A program made the translations under genes and the position numbers. A model generated the notes under the pieces. It was not told the DNA's origin and did not search any database. It saw only the letters and a program-made list of their open reading frames with translations. Shown piece by piece: positions 1-5,607 of a stretch of 16,509 nucleotides of DNA (position 1 is the stretch's first letter; every line of letters starts with the position of its first letter). Source of the stretch: an uncultured Faecalibacterium sp. (lineage in GTDB: Bacteria > Bacillota > Clostridia > Oscillospirales > Ruminococcaceae); assembly GCA_934553285.1 (NCBI GenBank), contig CAKTFD010000049.1, positions 1-16,509 of the forward strand, given 5' to 3'.

Positions 1-136
1 GTTTTTCTTTATAAAAAATGCAATGACTAAATGGTAATTTATAGATTAGGATTACCCTATTACAAAGAATTTGACAATTTCCAGTTTGCCGGGCAGACAG
101 GCAACTGAAAACCACACAAAAAACGAAGGAGCAGCC
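1..136 (+). other. AT-rich upstream region of the EFR1 gene
   Basis: No gene is visible here. The stretch is AT-rich compared with the gene that follows and contains an inverted repeat, GGTAAT at 33-38 and ATTACC at 51-56, separated by 12 bases. A TTGACA sits at 71-76, but no credible -10 box lies 16-18 bases downstream, so I do not call a promoter there. The region probably holds the promoter and control sites of the downstream gene, but their positions cannot be fixed. Confidence 0.4.
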
Positions 137-904
137 ATGGTACTTTATTTTACGGGAACCGGCAACAGCCGGTATCTGGCGCGGCGCATTGCCGAAGGGC
201 TGGATATGCCGCTTTACGACCTGAACGCCTGCATCAAGGCAGGGGATGCCGCCCCGGTGCAGACCGGGCGGGATGTGGTGCTGGTCACGCCTACCTACGC
301 ATGGCGCATCCCCCGGGTGGTGTCCGAGTGGCTGGGCAAGATCACGCTGACCGGGGCAGAGCGCATCTGGTTTGTGATGGACTGCGGCAGTGAGATTGGC
401 AATGCAGCGGGCTATAATCGGCAGCTTGCGATGCAAAAGCGGCTGCAGTACATGGGCACAGCCCAGATCATCATGCCGGAAAATTACATTGCCATGTTTA
501 ATGCCCCGCAAAAGGAGCAGGCACGGAGCATCGTGGAGCGGGCAGAGCCTGCGCTTCAGAAGGTGCTGACCCGGCTCAGAGCCGGGCAGGAATTTCCCCC
601 GCCGAGAGAAAACCTCTACGACCGCTTTATGAGCGGCCCGGTGAATCCGGTGTTCTATCGCTTTTTTGTAAAAGCGGAGGCCTTCCGGGCAACGGATGCC
701 TGCATCGGCTGCGGCAGGTGCGTGGAGCTGTGCCCGCTGAACAACATCCGTCTGGAAAACGGCAAACCGGTCTGGGGCAAAAACTGCACCCACTGTATGG
801 CCTGCATCTGCTATTGCCCGAAAGAAGCCATCGAGTACGGCAAAAAGAGCAAAGGCAAGCCCCGGTATCACTTTGAAGCACTGGAAAAGAAACAGGACAT
901 ATGA
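137..904 (+). CDS. EFR1-family flavodoxin/ferredoxin fusion protein
   Basis: Predicted 255-aa cytosolic electron-transfer protein. The N-terminal part is flavodoxin-like: the opening FTGTGNS (residues 5-11) is the phosphate-binding loop for FMN. The C-terminal part is a bacterial 2x[4Fe-4S] ferredoxin with two CxxCxxCxxxCP clusters, C189/C192/C195/C199 and C217/C220/C223/C227. This order of domains is that of the EFR1 family common in anaerobic Clostridia; the electron partners are not known. I chose the ATG at 137 because GAAGGA lies six bases upstream at 125-130. A longer in-frame reading from TTG at 71 has no ribosome site and adds residues before the flavodoxin start. The gene stands alone, with 142 bases to the next start. 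Family call is secure; the physiological substrate is not. Confidence 0.9.
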   Translation: MVLYFTGTGNSRYLARRIAEGLDMPLYDLNACIKAGDAAPVQTGRDVVLVTPTYAWRIPRVVSEWLGKITLTGAERIWFVMDCGSEIGNAAGYNRQLAMQKRLQYMGTAQIIMPENYIAMFNAPQKEQARSIVERAEPALQKVLTRLRAGQEFPPPRENLYDRFMSGPVNPVFYRFFVKAEAFRATDACIGCGRCVELCPLNNIRLENGKPVWGKNCTHCMACICYCPKEAIEYGKKSKGKPRYHFEALEKKQDI

Positions 905-992
905 AGCAGATACAACAAGAGTGCAGCTTTTTGCACAACGGGTGCATCGGAAAAAGAAAATCCTGAAAGAGATTTTTATGGGACATAACATC

Positions 993-1001
993 TGGTAGAA
1001 T
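993..1001 (+). promoter_or_regulatory. Candidate extended -10 promoter for the glycine-rich small protein
   Basis: TGGTAGAAT forms an extended -10 box (TG-N-TAGAAT). The -35 position 17 bases upstream is T-rich and not consensus. It lies about 45 bases before the ATG at 1047, so it could drive the small gene independently of the ferredoxin gene. Confidence 0.35.
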
Positions 1002-1046
1002 AAGCGCAGAAAGAAGCAAAACACACTTCACACGGAGGAAAACACA

Positions 1047-1253
1047 ATGGCAAACGGTGATTACGGCTATTTCGGCAAGGGTTCCACGGGTTATGCCCAG
1101 TACATGACGGCGTTCAATCGCAACTTTGGCGGCTCGTCCGGCGGTGGCGGCGGTGGCCACAACAACGGCGGTGGTGGAGATGGCAGCGGCTGCGGTTGCC
1201 TTATCGCCATTGCGGTGGTGGTCGTGCTGGTGCTCCTCGCCATGGGAAGCTGA
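1047..1253 (+). CDS. Glycine-rich small membrane protein (68 aa), function unknown
   Basis: The protein has three parts. A polar aromatic N-terminus (residues 1-27) contains DYGYFGKGSTGYAQYMTAF. A glycine-only tract with a few Asn and His (about 28-46) leads to SGCGC. A C-terminal hydrophobic helix of Ile, Ala, Val and Leu (about 51-66) ends in MGS. It therefore probably sits in the cytoplasmic membrane with the N-terminal part exposed. GGAGG at 1034-1038 gives the ATG at 1047 good spacing. I recall similar N-terminal motifs (GYFG-G..GY..YM.AF) in small proteins of Clostridia, but cannot confirm this here. Three cysteines or fewer near the membrane border (CGC) could be modified or bind metal; that is speculation. 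No function is assigned. Confidence 0.75.
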   Translation: MANGDYGYFGKGSTGYAQYMTAFNRNFGGSSGGGGGGHNNGGGGDGSGCGCLIAIAVVVVLVLLAMGS

Positions 1254-1399
1254 CAGCATTCTCACAGTACAGGGCTGCTTGCGGCAAATGGCAGGAGGTA
1301 ATATGGTAAAACGGTGACCCGGTCACAGAAAATCTAACTAGGAAATGTTATCATATAGTCACTGAAAACACCAACAACATTCCGATGGAGGATTTTAAT
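1254..1399 (+). other. Spacer between the small glycine-rich gene and desulfoferrodoxin
   Basis: No real gene. It holds a short hairpin, GTGAC-CCG-GTCAC, around 1314-1326 and a strong GGAGG followed by an ATG whose frame stops after four codons (near 1303-1317). The hairpin has no T-run, so it is not a convincing terminator. Confidence 0.4.
1346..1354 (+). promoter_or_regulatory. Candidate extended -10 promoter of desulfoferrodoxin
   Basis: TGTTATCAT forms an extended -10 box (TG-N-TATCAT) 46 bases before the ATG at 1400. The sequence at -35 (CAGAAA) is poor, so recognition would rest on the extended -10. Confidence 0.35.
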
Positions 1400-1777
1400 A
1401 TGAAGGCAAAGTTTTATATCTGTGAGCACTGTGGCAACCTGATCACTACCATCCACAACGCAGGCGTCCCGCTGGTCTGCTGCGGCGAAAAGATGAAGGA
1501 GCTGCTCCCCAACACCGTGGAAGCCAGCGGCGAAAAGCATCTGCCGGTGGCAGAGCTTTCCGGCAGCACCCTCACCGTCACGGTGGGTGCAGTGGAGCAC
1601 CCCATGGTGGATGTGCACCACATCCAGTGGCTCTTTGTGGAGACCGAAAACGGCGGACAGCTCCGCTACCTCGCTCCCGGTCAGGCACCCAAGGCGGTGT
1701 TTGAACTGGGCAGCGAAAAGCCGGTAGCGGTCTACGCCTACTGCAACCTGCATGGTCTGTGGATGACGAAACTCTAA
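1400..1777 (+). CDS. dfx: Desulfoferrodoxin (two-iron superoxide reductase)
   Basis: Cytosolic 125-aa protein that reduces superoxide to hydrogen peroxide without making oxygen, using electrons usually delivered by rubredoxin. Two domains are visible. The N-terminal desulforedoxin centre has C8, C11, C27 and C28 to bind the first iron. The C-terminal superoxide reductase centre has the catalytic EKH at residues 45-47, ligands H67 (EHPM) and H73 (HHIQW), and the closing C115-N-L-H118 motif. All ligands are present, and length and spacing match the Desulfovibrio type, so it should be a complete class I enzyme. The ATG at 1400 follows GGAGG at 1387-1391 with eight bases between; an in-frame ATG at 1385 lies upstream of that ribosome site. 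It is a single-gene unit closed by a strong terminator. It fits an obligate anaerobe's defence against oxygen. Confidence 0.95.
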   Translation: MKAKFYICEHCGNLITTIHNAGVPLVCCGEKMKELLPNTVEASGEKHLPVAELSGSTLTVTVGAVEHPMVDVHHIQWLFVETENGGQLRYLAPGQAPKAVFELGSEKPVAVYAYCNLHGLWMTKL

Positions 1778-1786
1778 GAAATGAAC

Positions 1787-1828
1787 GGACTCCTGCGAGT
1801 GCTCGAACGCTTGCAGGAGCCTTTTTTG
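1787..1828 (+). terminator. Rho-independent terminator after desulfoferrodoxin
   Basis: A GC-rich stem formed by GGACTCCTGCGAGTG on the left and CGCTTGCAGGAGCC on the right, with one or two mismatches, is followed by CTTTTTTG. It lies ten bases after the stop codon. Confidence 0.9.
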
Positions 1829-1831
1829 CGT

Positions 1832-1870
1832 GCAGACGCTTTTCTGTAGGAAGAAAGCGTGGTATACTGA
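1832..1870 (+). repeat. 39-bp promoter-like inverted-repeat element, copy 1
   Basis: The element contains a perfect inverted repeat, ACGCTTT at 1836-1842 and AAAGCGT at 1854-1860, and ends in an extended -10 box TGGTATACT (TATACT at 1863-1868) followed by GA. It matches copy 2 at 10737-10775 at 29 of 39 positions without gaps. As a promoter it would have a poor -35 (TTTTCT, 17-base spacer) and could drive the HD-domain gene 200 bases downstream. Confidence 0.6.
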
Positions 1871-2016
1871 GGGCGGAAAATTGGAATTTTGTGGAGCAAA
1901 GCAGAACAATGAAATCCCCAGTGGGGCTTGCGCAATTCCTGCTTCCATGAACTTTTGAAAACAGGCCATGAAGCAAAATAGAATCTCCGGAGGAATCAGC
2001 GCTGGTTTTACAGAAC
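1871..2016 (+). other. Non-coding stretch upstream of the HD-domain gene
   Basis: I see no gene here. It contains a small inverted repeat CCCC-AGT-GGGG near 1917-1927. If the TGGTATACT element just upstream is a promoter, this is the long 5' leader of the HD-domain gene. It could also be part of an interspersed repeat, but a second copy of this part is not present in the window. Confidence 0.35.
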
Positions 2017-2052
2017 TTTTATGATCGTTTTTATGATCGTTTTTATGATCGT
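2017..2052 (+). repeat. Three perfect tandem copies of a 12-bp unit
   Basis: TTTTATGATCGT occurs three times without a mismatch at 2017-2028, 2029-2040 and 2041-2052, ending three bases before the ribosome site (GGAGGGG, 2055-2061) of the HD-domain gene. The array contains three ATG codons in a frame different from that gene. Confidence 0.95.
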
Positions 2053-2069
2053 ATGGAGGGGAAAACGAA

Positions 2070-2561
2070 ATGATGACCATTGCACAGATCATGGAAAAGA
2101 TGATCGCCTTTTCCGAGGGAAATATTCACGATATCACGCATCTGAGCTGCGTGTGGACCTATGCCAAAACCATTGGCGAACTGGAAGGGCTGGACGCAGA
2201 CACCCAGTTTATTCTGGAAGTGGCGGCCATTACCCACGACATCGCCTGCCCGCTCTGCCGCAAAAAGTACGGCAACACCAACGGTAGGTATCAGGAGCAG
2301 GAGGGCGACCCGCTGGTACGGGCGTTCTTGGCGGATACTGGCATGACGGCGGCACAGATCGACCGGGTGGCCTATCTGGTAGGGCACCACCACAGCCCGG
2401 CGCAGATCGACGGGATCGACTATCAGATCCTGATCGAGGCGGATTACATCGTTAATGCGTCCGAAAGCGGGTACAGCCAGCAGACCATCCGGACCTTTAT
2501 GGAACATACCATGAAAACGAAGGCGGGCATCCGGCTGACGAAAACAGTGTTTGGCGTGTAA
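2070..2561 (+). CDS. HD-domain phosphohydrolase-like protein
   Basis: 163-aa soluble protein of the HD superfamily of metal-dependent phosphohydrolases. The metal-binding order is visible: H24 (in HDITH), H56-D57 (in ITHDIA), the histidine cluster GHHH at 105-108, and D125 (in EADYIVNA). This fits a compact single-domain HD protein; substrates in the family include nucleotides and other phosphate esters, and nothing here tells which. C60 and C63 follow the HD pair, which is not required by the fold. The ATG at 2070 follows GGAGGGG by eight bases. It is monocistronic by spacing, preceded by the 12-bp tandem repeats and a possible TGGTATACT promoter 200 bases upstream. Base composition is like the GC-rich host genes, unlike the restriction-modification genes that follow. 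Confidence 0.85.
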   Translation: MMTIAQIMEKMIAFSEGNIHDITHLSCVWTYAKTIGELEGLDADTQFILEVAAITHDIACPLCRKKYGNTNGRYQEQEGDPLVRAFLADTGMTAAQIDRVAYLVGHHHSPAQIDGIDYQILIEADYIVNASESGYSQQTIRTFMEHTMKTKAGIRLTKTVFGV

Positions 2562-2637
2562 AATATAGCAGGTTACGGATGTTGTCTGTGCATTAAAGAT
2601 GCAAACTGATGTTTTTGTAAAGATTCTGCTCATAATA

Positions 2638-2666
2638 TTGCTGAAAGATCATATATATGATATAAT
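2638..2666 (+). promoter_or_regulatory. Promoter of the methyltransferase gene with internal palindrome
   Basis: TTGCTG (2638-2643), a 17-base spacer and TATAAT (2661-2666) form a good sigma-A promoter 41 bases before the ATG. The spacer holds a perfect 14-bp palindrome, ATCATATATATGAT (2648-2661), which touches the -10 box and is a natural place for a repressor such as the controller protein or the methyltransferase itself. Confidence 0.7.
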
Positions 2667-2707
2667 AAAAAGATATTCGGTAAATCATATTGCGTTGAGG
2701 AATTTCA

Positions 2708-3775
2708 ATGAATCACACATTAACAGCTGTTTCGTTGTTTACAGGCGCAGGCGGGATGGATATCGGCTTTGAACGCGCGGGTGTCAAAGTTGTTTTTGCA
2801 AATGAAATCATGAAAGAAGCCGCCCAGACATATAAGGCAAATCGGCCTGATAGCACGATCATCATTGAGGATATTAACAATATTCTCGAAAATATGAATA
2901 ATTTTGAAGGTGCAGACATTGTATTTGGTGGACCACCTTGTCAAGGCTTTTCTGTTGCAGGCAAAATGGATCCTGAGGATCCCAGAAGCAAATTGATTTT
3001 TACATTTTTAGATGTTGTTGAGAAAGTAAAGCCAAAGGCTTTTGTAATGGAAAACGTAAAAGCGCTTGGATTATTGGAAAAATGGGAGCCTGTTAGAAAA
3101 AAATATCTTGAACGCACTCGTAAAATGAGCTATAATTGTTGTCCATTCATTTTGAATGCAACAGAATACGGCGTATCTCAAAAAAGAGAACGAGTCTTTT
3201 TTATCGGTATAAAAGAGAACCAGGATGCTTTTTTTGAATACCATATGAATGATTTACTGGAGCAACAAAAAGTAAAGGCTCCAGTAATTCGAGATTTGTT
3301 GAAATCACTTGGGCCGGCGGGTACTGAGAGAAACCCTAGAACCTGCACAGCAAAAATCACATTTGCAACAAATCCTGTTATGCGTAAATCACCCTATGCA
3401 GGCATGTACTTCAACGGACAAGGGCGTCCTATTAATATTGATGATTACTCTAATACACTTCCTGCATCTATGGGGGGAAATAAAACCCCTTTTCTTGATG
3501 AAGATTATTTATATGGTGATGCTAGTGAAGATTGGGTTATGGGGTACCATCGCGGACTTCTAAATGGAACTACTATGCCAGAATTTGGAGAGGCGCCTGA
3601 AAGATTGCGGCGGCTTACTATTAATGAGGCTATAAGGATCCAGACGTTTCCGGATGACTATGTTTTTTGTGGGAATAATGGGAGTATTTACACGCAGATT
3701 GGAAATGCGGTTCCTAGCAAATTGGCTGAGGCAGTTGCAAATGCAACCATTCAATATTTAGAAGAATACAAATAA
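2708..3775 (+). CDS. DNA (cytosine-5-)-methyltransferase of a type II restriction-modification system
   Basis: 355-aa enzyme transferring a methyl group from S-adenosylmethionine to C5 of cytosine in a specific DNA site. The conserved motifs run in the usual order: motif I FTGAGGMDIGFERAG (11-25, cofactor binding), motif IV GGPPCQGFS with catalytic C78, motif VI ENV (115-117), motif VIII Q158-K-R-E-R162, and motif X QIGNAVP (330-336). The region about 200-300 is the target recognition domain; its specificity cannot be read. All catalytic parts are intact. GAGG at 2697-2700 lies seven bases before the ATG. The gene is clearly AT-rich compared with both flanks and uses A/T-ending codons, a sign of recent acquisition. 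It converges on the putative endonuclease and shares its terminator, so it is transcribed independently, as needed to protect the chromosome first. Confidence 0.95.
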   Translation: MNHTLTAVSLFTGAGGMDIGFERAGVKVVFANEIMKEAAQTYKANRPDSTIIIEDINNILENMNNFEGADIVFGGPPCQGFSVAGKMDPEDPRSKLIFTFLDVVEKVKPKAFVMENVKALGLLEKWEPVRKKYLERTRKMSYNCCPFILNATEYGVSQKRERVFFIGIKENQDAFFEYHMNDLLEQQKVKAPVIRDLLKSLGPAGTERNPRTCTAKITFATNPVMRKSPYAGMYFNGQGRPINIDDYSNTLPASMGGNKTPFLDEDYLYGDASEDWVMGYHRGLLNGTTMPEFGEAPERLRRLTINEAIRIQTFPDDYVFCGNNGSIYTQIGNAVPSKLAEAVANATIQYLEEYK

Positions 3776-3815
3776 TAAAGCGGACGGAAGTTGATATTCT
3801 GTCCGCTTTATTATT
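3771..3815. terminator. Bidirectional terminator between methyltransferase and endonuclease
   Basis: A perfect 15-bp inverted repeat (AATAATAAAGCGGAC at 3771-3785; its complement at 3801-3815) with a 15-base loop. Each side ends in an A/T-rich tract, so it can stop transcription from both converging genes. It overlaps the methyltransferase stop codon. Confidence 0.9.
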
Positions 3816-3829
3816 GATGACAATTGTTC

Positions 3830-4924
3830 TCAATGGAGTGTTTTCCAAAATGTTTTTACAGATTCATGCGTGTTAATGTTGTTAACATAAGCATTAAAGC
3901 GCTCATAAAACATTTCTCTTGCAGAAGGAATCATATGCTGGAGCATATAGGCCACCCACTCATAGATGTCCCAATAATAGTAGATAATATCTTGATATTC
4001 ATATTTACCCATGCAGAAACTGTATCGGCTTTGCTTTGTGTCAAATGGACAATCTTTCTTCTGACAGATCACAATAACTTCATTGAGATGAATACTGTTT
4101 TCTGTATTGTACTTCCTTACGCAGTCATATGAATCTATTATACGTGAAAGATCAAATGGTTTGATCGTAATTTCATATACTTTGTAAATTGAACCATCTA
4201 TGCCTTCTTCATTGATGTCACCGGGCTTTTTACTTGTTGTGCTTGTTGCGGAAGCACTATCGTTTGTCCCGCTTACGATAACTCCGGTATGTAACGCACT
4301 GTGATAAGATTCTAGCAAATATCCCACAATGCGCTGCGGAGTATTTCCTGTATCAGGAGCAGAATCTATCATTTTTCTGCATAATTGTTCAAGATAGATT
4401 GGATCTGTTGACGGGGTGATTTGAACTGTCAAATCTTTGATATGTTGTGCAGAAGTAATATATTTTCGCATTAGATCCACACCAAGATCAGTTCGGAACG
4501 GTTTCTCTTGTGAATCAATAAGCCTTACCAGTTCCACAACATAATCGGCATCAATTTTGGGATTGCGTCGAGCCGCCCACTCTTCATTGATGGTTGATGC
4601 CTTGGCGATATTCAACGGGCCGGATTTGGTATGTGGAAAGCCATGAGCATCAAAAAAGTTTTTAATGGGATTTTCAAAAACAGATCGTGGATTACAACCG
4701 TAAAAGTTCAAATATGCCCGATACGCATCATCAAGCTCCCGCCCGACCAAAGCTACAAGGATAATTTCTCTATAACTCATGGTTTTAGATTTGAACACCA
4801 GATTCAATTGTTTGGCATAGGAAGAACTATTTGTTATATACTCTTGATTTTGAGCTAATAAATATAACTTTTTAAGATGCTCCGTAACTTTTTTGTTTCG
4901 GGTTTCCGTGCTCGTTCTTTTCAT
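3830..4924 (-). CDS. Putative type II restriction endonuclease
   Basis: 364-aa protein with no signal peptide or membrane segment. I do not recognise its family with certainty. The role is inferred from position: it sits between a cytosine methyltransferase and a controller-type HTH gene and shares their AT-rich composition. A possible PD-(D/E)XK-like active site is G235-D236 followed 15 residues later by Y250-EITIK (E251, K255), in a segment predicted to be two beta strands. The spacing of the last residues (E-x-x-x-K) is not textbook. A Ser/Thr-rich linker (about 218-231) precedes it. The SacI-type endonuclease family is one possibility that a profile search would settle. The ATG at 4924 lies four bases after the controller stop, with AGAGGA inside the controller's end, so the two are cotranscribed and probably translationally coupled. 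Confidence 0.7.
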   Translation of the reverse strand: MKRTSTETRNKKVTEHLKKLYLLAQNQEYITNSSSYAKQLNLVFKSKTMSYREIILVALVGRELDDAYRAYLNFYGCNPRSVFENPIKNFFDAHGFPHTKSGPLNIAKASTINEEWAARRNPKIDADYVVELVRLIDSQEKPFRTDLGVDLMRKYITSAQHIKDLTVQITPSTDPIYLEQLCRKMIDSAPDTGNTPQRIVGYLLESYHSALHTGVIVSGTNDSASATSTTSKKPGDINEEGIDGSIYKVYEITIKPFDLSRIIDSYDCVRKYNTENSIHLNEVIVICQKKDCPFDTKQSRYSFCMGKYEYQDIIYYYWDIYEWVAYMLQHMIPSAREMFYERFNAYVNNINTHESVKTFWKTLH

Positions 4925-4928
4925 GGTT

Positions 4929-5150
4929 TTAATCCTCTTCGTTCAAAGGCTGCAAAAGTTTATATGCCTCCACATGTAATGCACCCGCAATGCTTTCAAT
5001 GTTTTCTATTGAAATATTTCTACGTTCCCGTTCGATAGCGCTGATATATGTTCGATGCAAGCCTGCCAGTTCGGCTAATTTTTCTTGTGATAAGCCAGCC
5101 TTTAAACGATAAAATCGAACATTGACAGCGAAAATGTGAATCAATTTCAA
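4929..5150 (-). CDS. Controller-type HTH (XRE/Cro-C1) regulator of the restriction-modification system
   Basis: 73-aa DNA-binding protein, almost all one Cro/C1 helix-turn-helix domain. LSQEKLAELAGLHRTYISAI (20-39) followed by RRNIS closely resembles C proteins of type II systems, which in a positive and negative loop delay endonuclease production until methylation is established. Length (about 70-80 aa) and position directly ahead of the endonuclease fit. The start is TTG (5150-5148), supported by GGAGG at 5162-5158, seven bases away; no ATG is available in that place. Its stop is four bases before the endonuclease ATG. It probably binds near 5201-5208 and controls its own operon; action on the methyltransferase promoter is possible but unproven. 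A generic phage-like repressor is the less likely alternative. Confidence 0.85.
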   Translation of the reverse strand: MKLIHIFAVNVRFYRLKAGLSQEKLAELAGLHRTYISAIERERRNISIENIESIAGALHVEAYKLLQPLNEED

Positions 5151-5157
5151 GTTCTTT

Positions 5158-5162
5158 CCTCC
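5158..5162 (-). promoter_or_regulatory. Ribosome binding site deciding a TTG start
   Basis: Read on the minus strand this is GGAGG followed by seven bases and TTG. It is the reason for taking TTG as the controller start. Confidence 0.8.
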
Positions 5163-5200
5163 AATTATCGCAAGGCAAAAAATCAGTGCAACATTAAAAC

Positions 5201-5208
5201 ACTATAGT
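5201..5208. promoter_or_regulatory. Candidate C-box (controller operator)
   Basis: ACTATAGT is a perfect 8-bp palindrome about 50 bases upstream of the controller start. It equals the core of the GACTATAGTC type operators described for controller proteins such as those of AhdI and Esp1396I. On the minus strand it overlaps a TATACT -10-like box (5211-5206) that lacks a good -35, as expected for a promoter that needs C protein activation. A second half-site is less clear. Confidence 0.5.
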
Positions 5209-5257
5209 ATAGAATGTACTTCAATGTTGCTGCGGTGGCATAAGAAATCAAATTGTT

Positions 5258-5286
5258 ATAATATGATTATGCTGCATTGAACACAA
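5258..5286 (-). promoter_or_regulatory. Candidate upstream promoter of the controller-endonuclease operon
   Basis: On the minus strand TTGTGT (5286-5281), a 17-base spacer and TATTAT (5263-5258) form a moderate promoter. Transcripts would begin about 100 bases before the controller TTG and pass through the ACTATAGT palindrome, where bound controller could block them. Confidence 0.4.
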
Positions 5287-5309
5287 TGAATCTACAGACA
5301 ATAAGTCAC

Positions 5310-5340
5310 GCCTGACGAGAAAGTAGGATTTTCGTCAGGC
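5310..5340. other. Hairpin without T-run
   Basis: GCCTGACGA (5310-5318) and TCGTCAGGC (5332-5340) pair perfectly over nine bases around a 13-base loop. Neither side continues into a T-run, so it is not a standard terminator. It may be the relic of one, or a protein site. Confidence 0.5.
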
Positions 5341-5467
5341 TGCATGTATAACTACCGACCAGACTGAACCCATTCCACAGCTGTTTGTGGAGCAAACGCT
5401 TTGTATCGGAAGTATTGCAATGGGCGTGGGACTGCTGCAAAGGCAGCGTGCAGAACGACGGCTTTAA
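5327..5467 (+). pseudogene. Possible C-terminal coding relic beside the restriction-modification island
   Basis: An open stretch of 46 codons without a start or ribosome site runs from a TAG at 5324 to TAA at 5465. The latter half reads PQLFVEQTLCIGSIAMGVGL then an Arg/Gln-rich tail, with codons typical of the GC-rich host. It could be the tail of a gene interrupted when the AT-rich island arrived. I do not recognise the family, and chance is a real alternative. Confidence 0.2.
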
Positions 5468-5528
5468 ACACATGCTGTGAATATATTTCATTCAAACATG
5501 AATATTGCAACTATATTTTCATATATAC

Positions 5529-5557
5529 TTGCATTTTATTCGTGATGGGTGTATAAT
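5529..5557 (+). promoter_or_regulatory. Promoter of the C69 peptidase gene
   Basis: TTGCAT (5529-5534), a 17-base spacer and TATAAT (5552-5557), which is preceded by TG one base away, form a strong sigma-A promoter about 50 bases before the ATG at 5608. Confidence 0.8.
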
Positions 5558-5607
5558 GCGTGACATCAACAAGGTATGTTGAAAAGAAACTGGAGGGAAG
5601 AAATGTT

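Noticed and set aside
71..76. TTGACA as a -35 box for the EFR1 gene
   Set aside because: No -10 box at a proper distance.
71..136. Longer reading of the EFR1 gene from TTG at 71
   Set aside because: No ribosome site before it; GAAGGA and an ATG at 137 place the start directly at the flavodoxin strand.
1334..2092. 252-codon minus-strand frame covering desulfoferrodoxin and its terminator
   Set aside because: It crosses a real gene, a terminator and the 12-bp repeats, with no recognisable domain.
2582..5301. TTGTCTGT (2582-2589) and its inverted copy ACAGACAA (5294-5301) flanking the restriction-modification island
   Set aside because: Eight bases is too short to exclude chance, and there is no target duplication or transposase.
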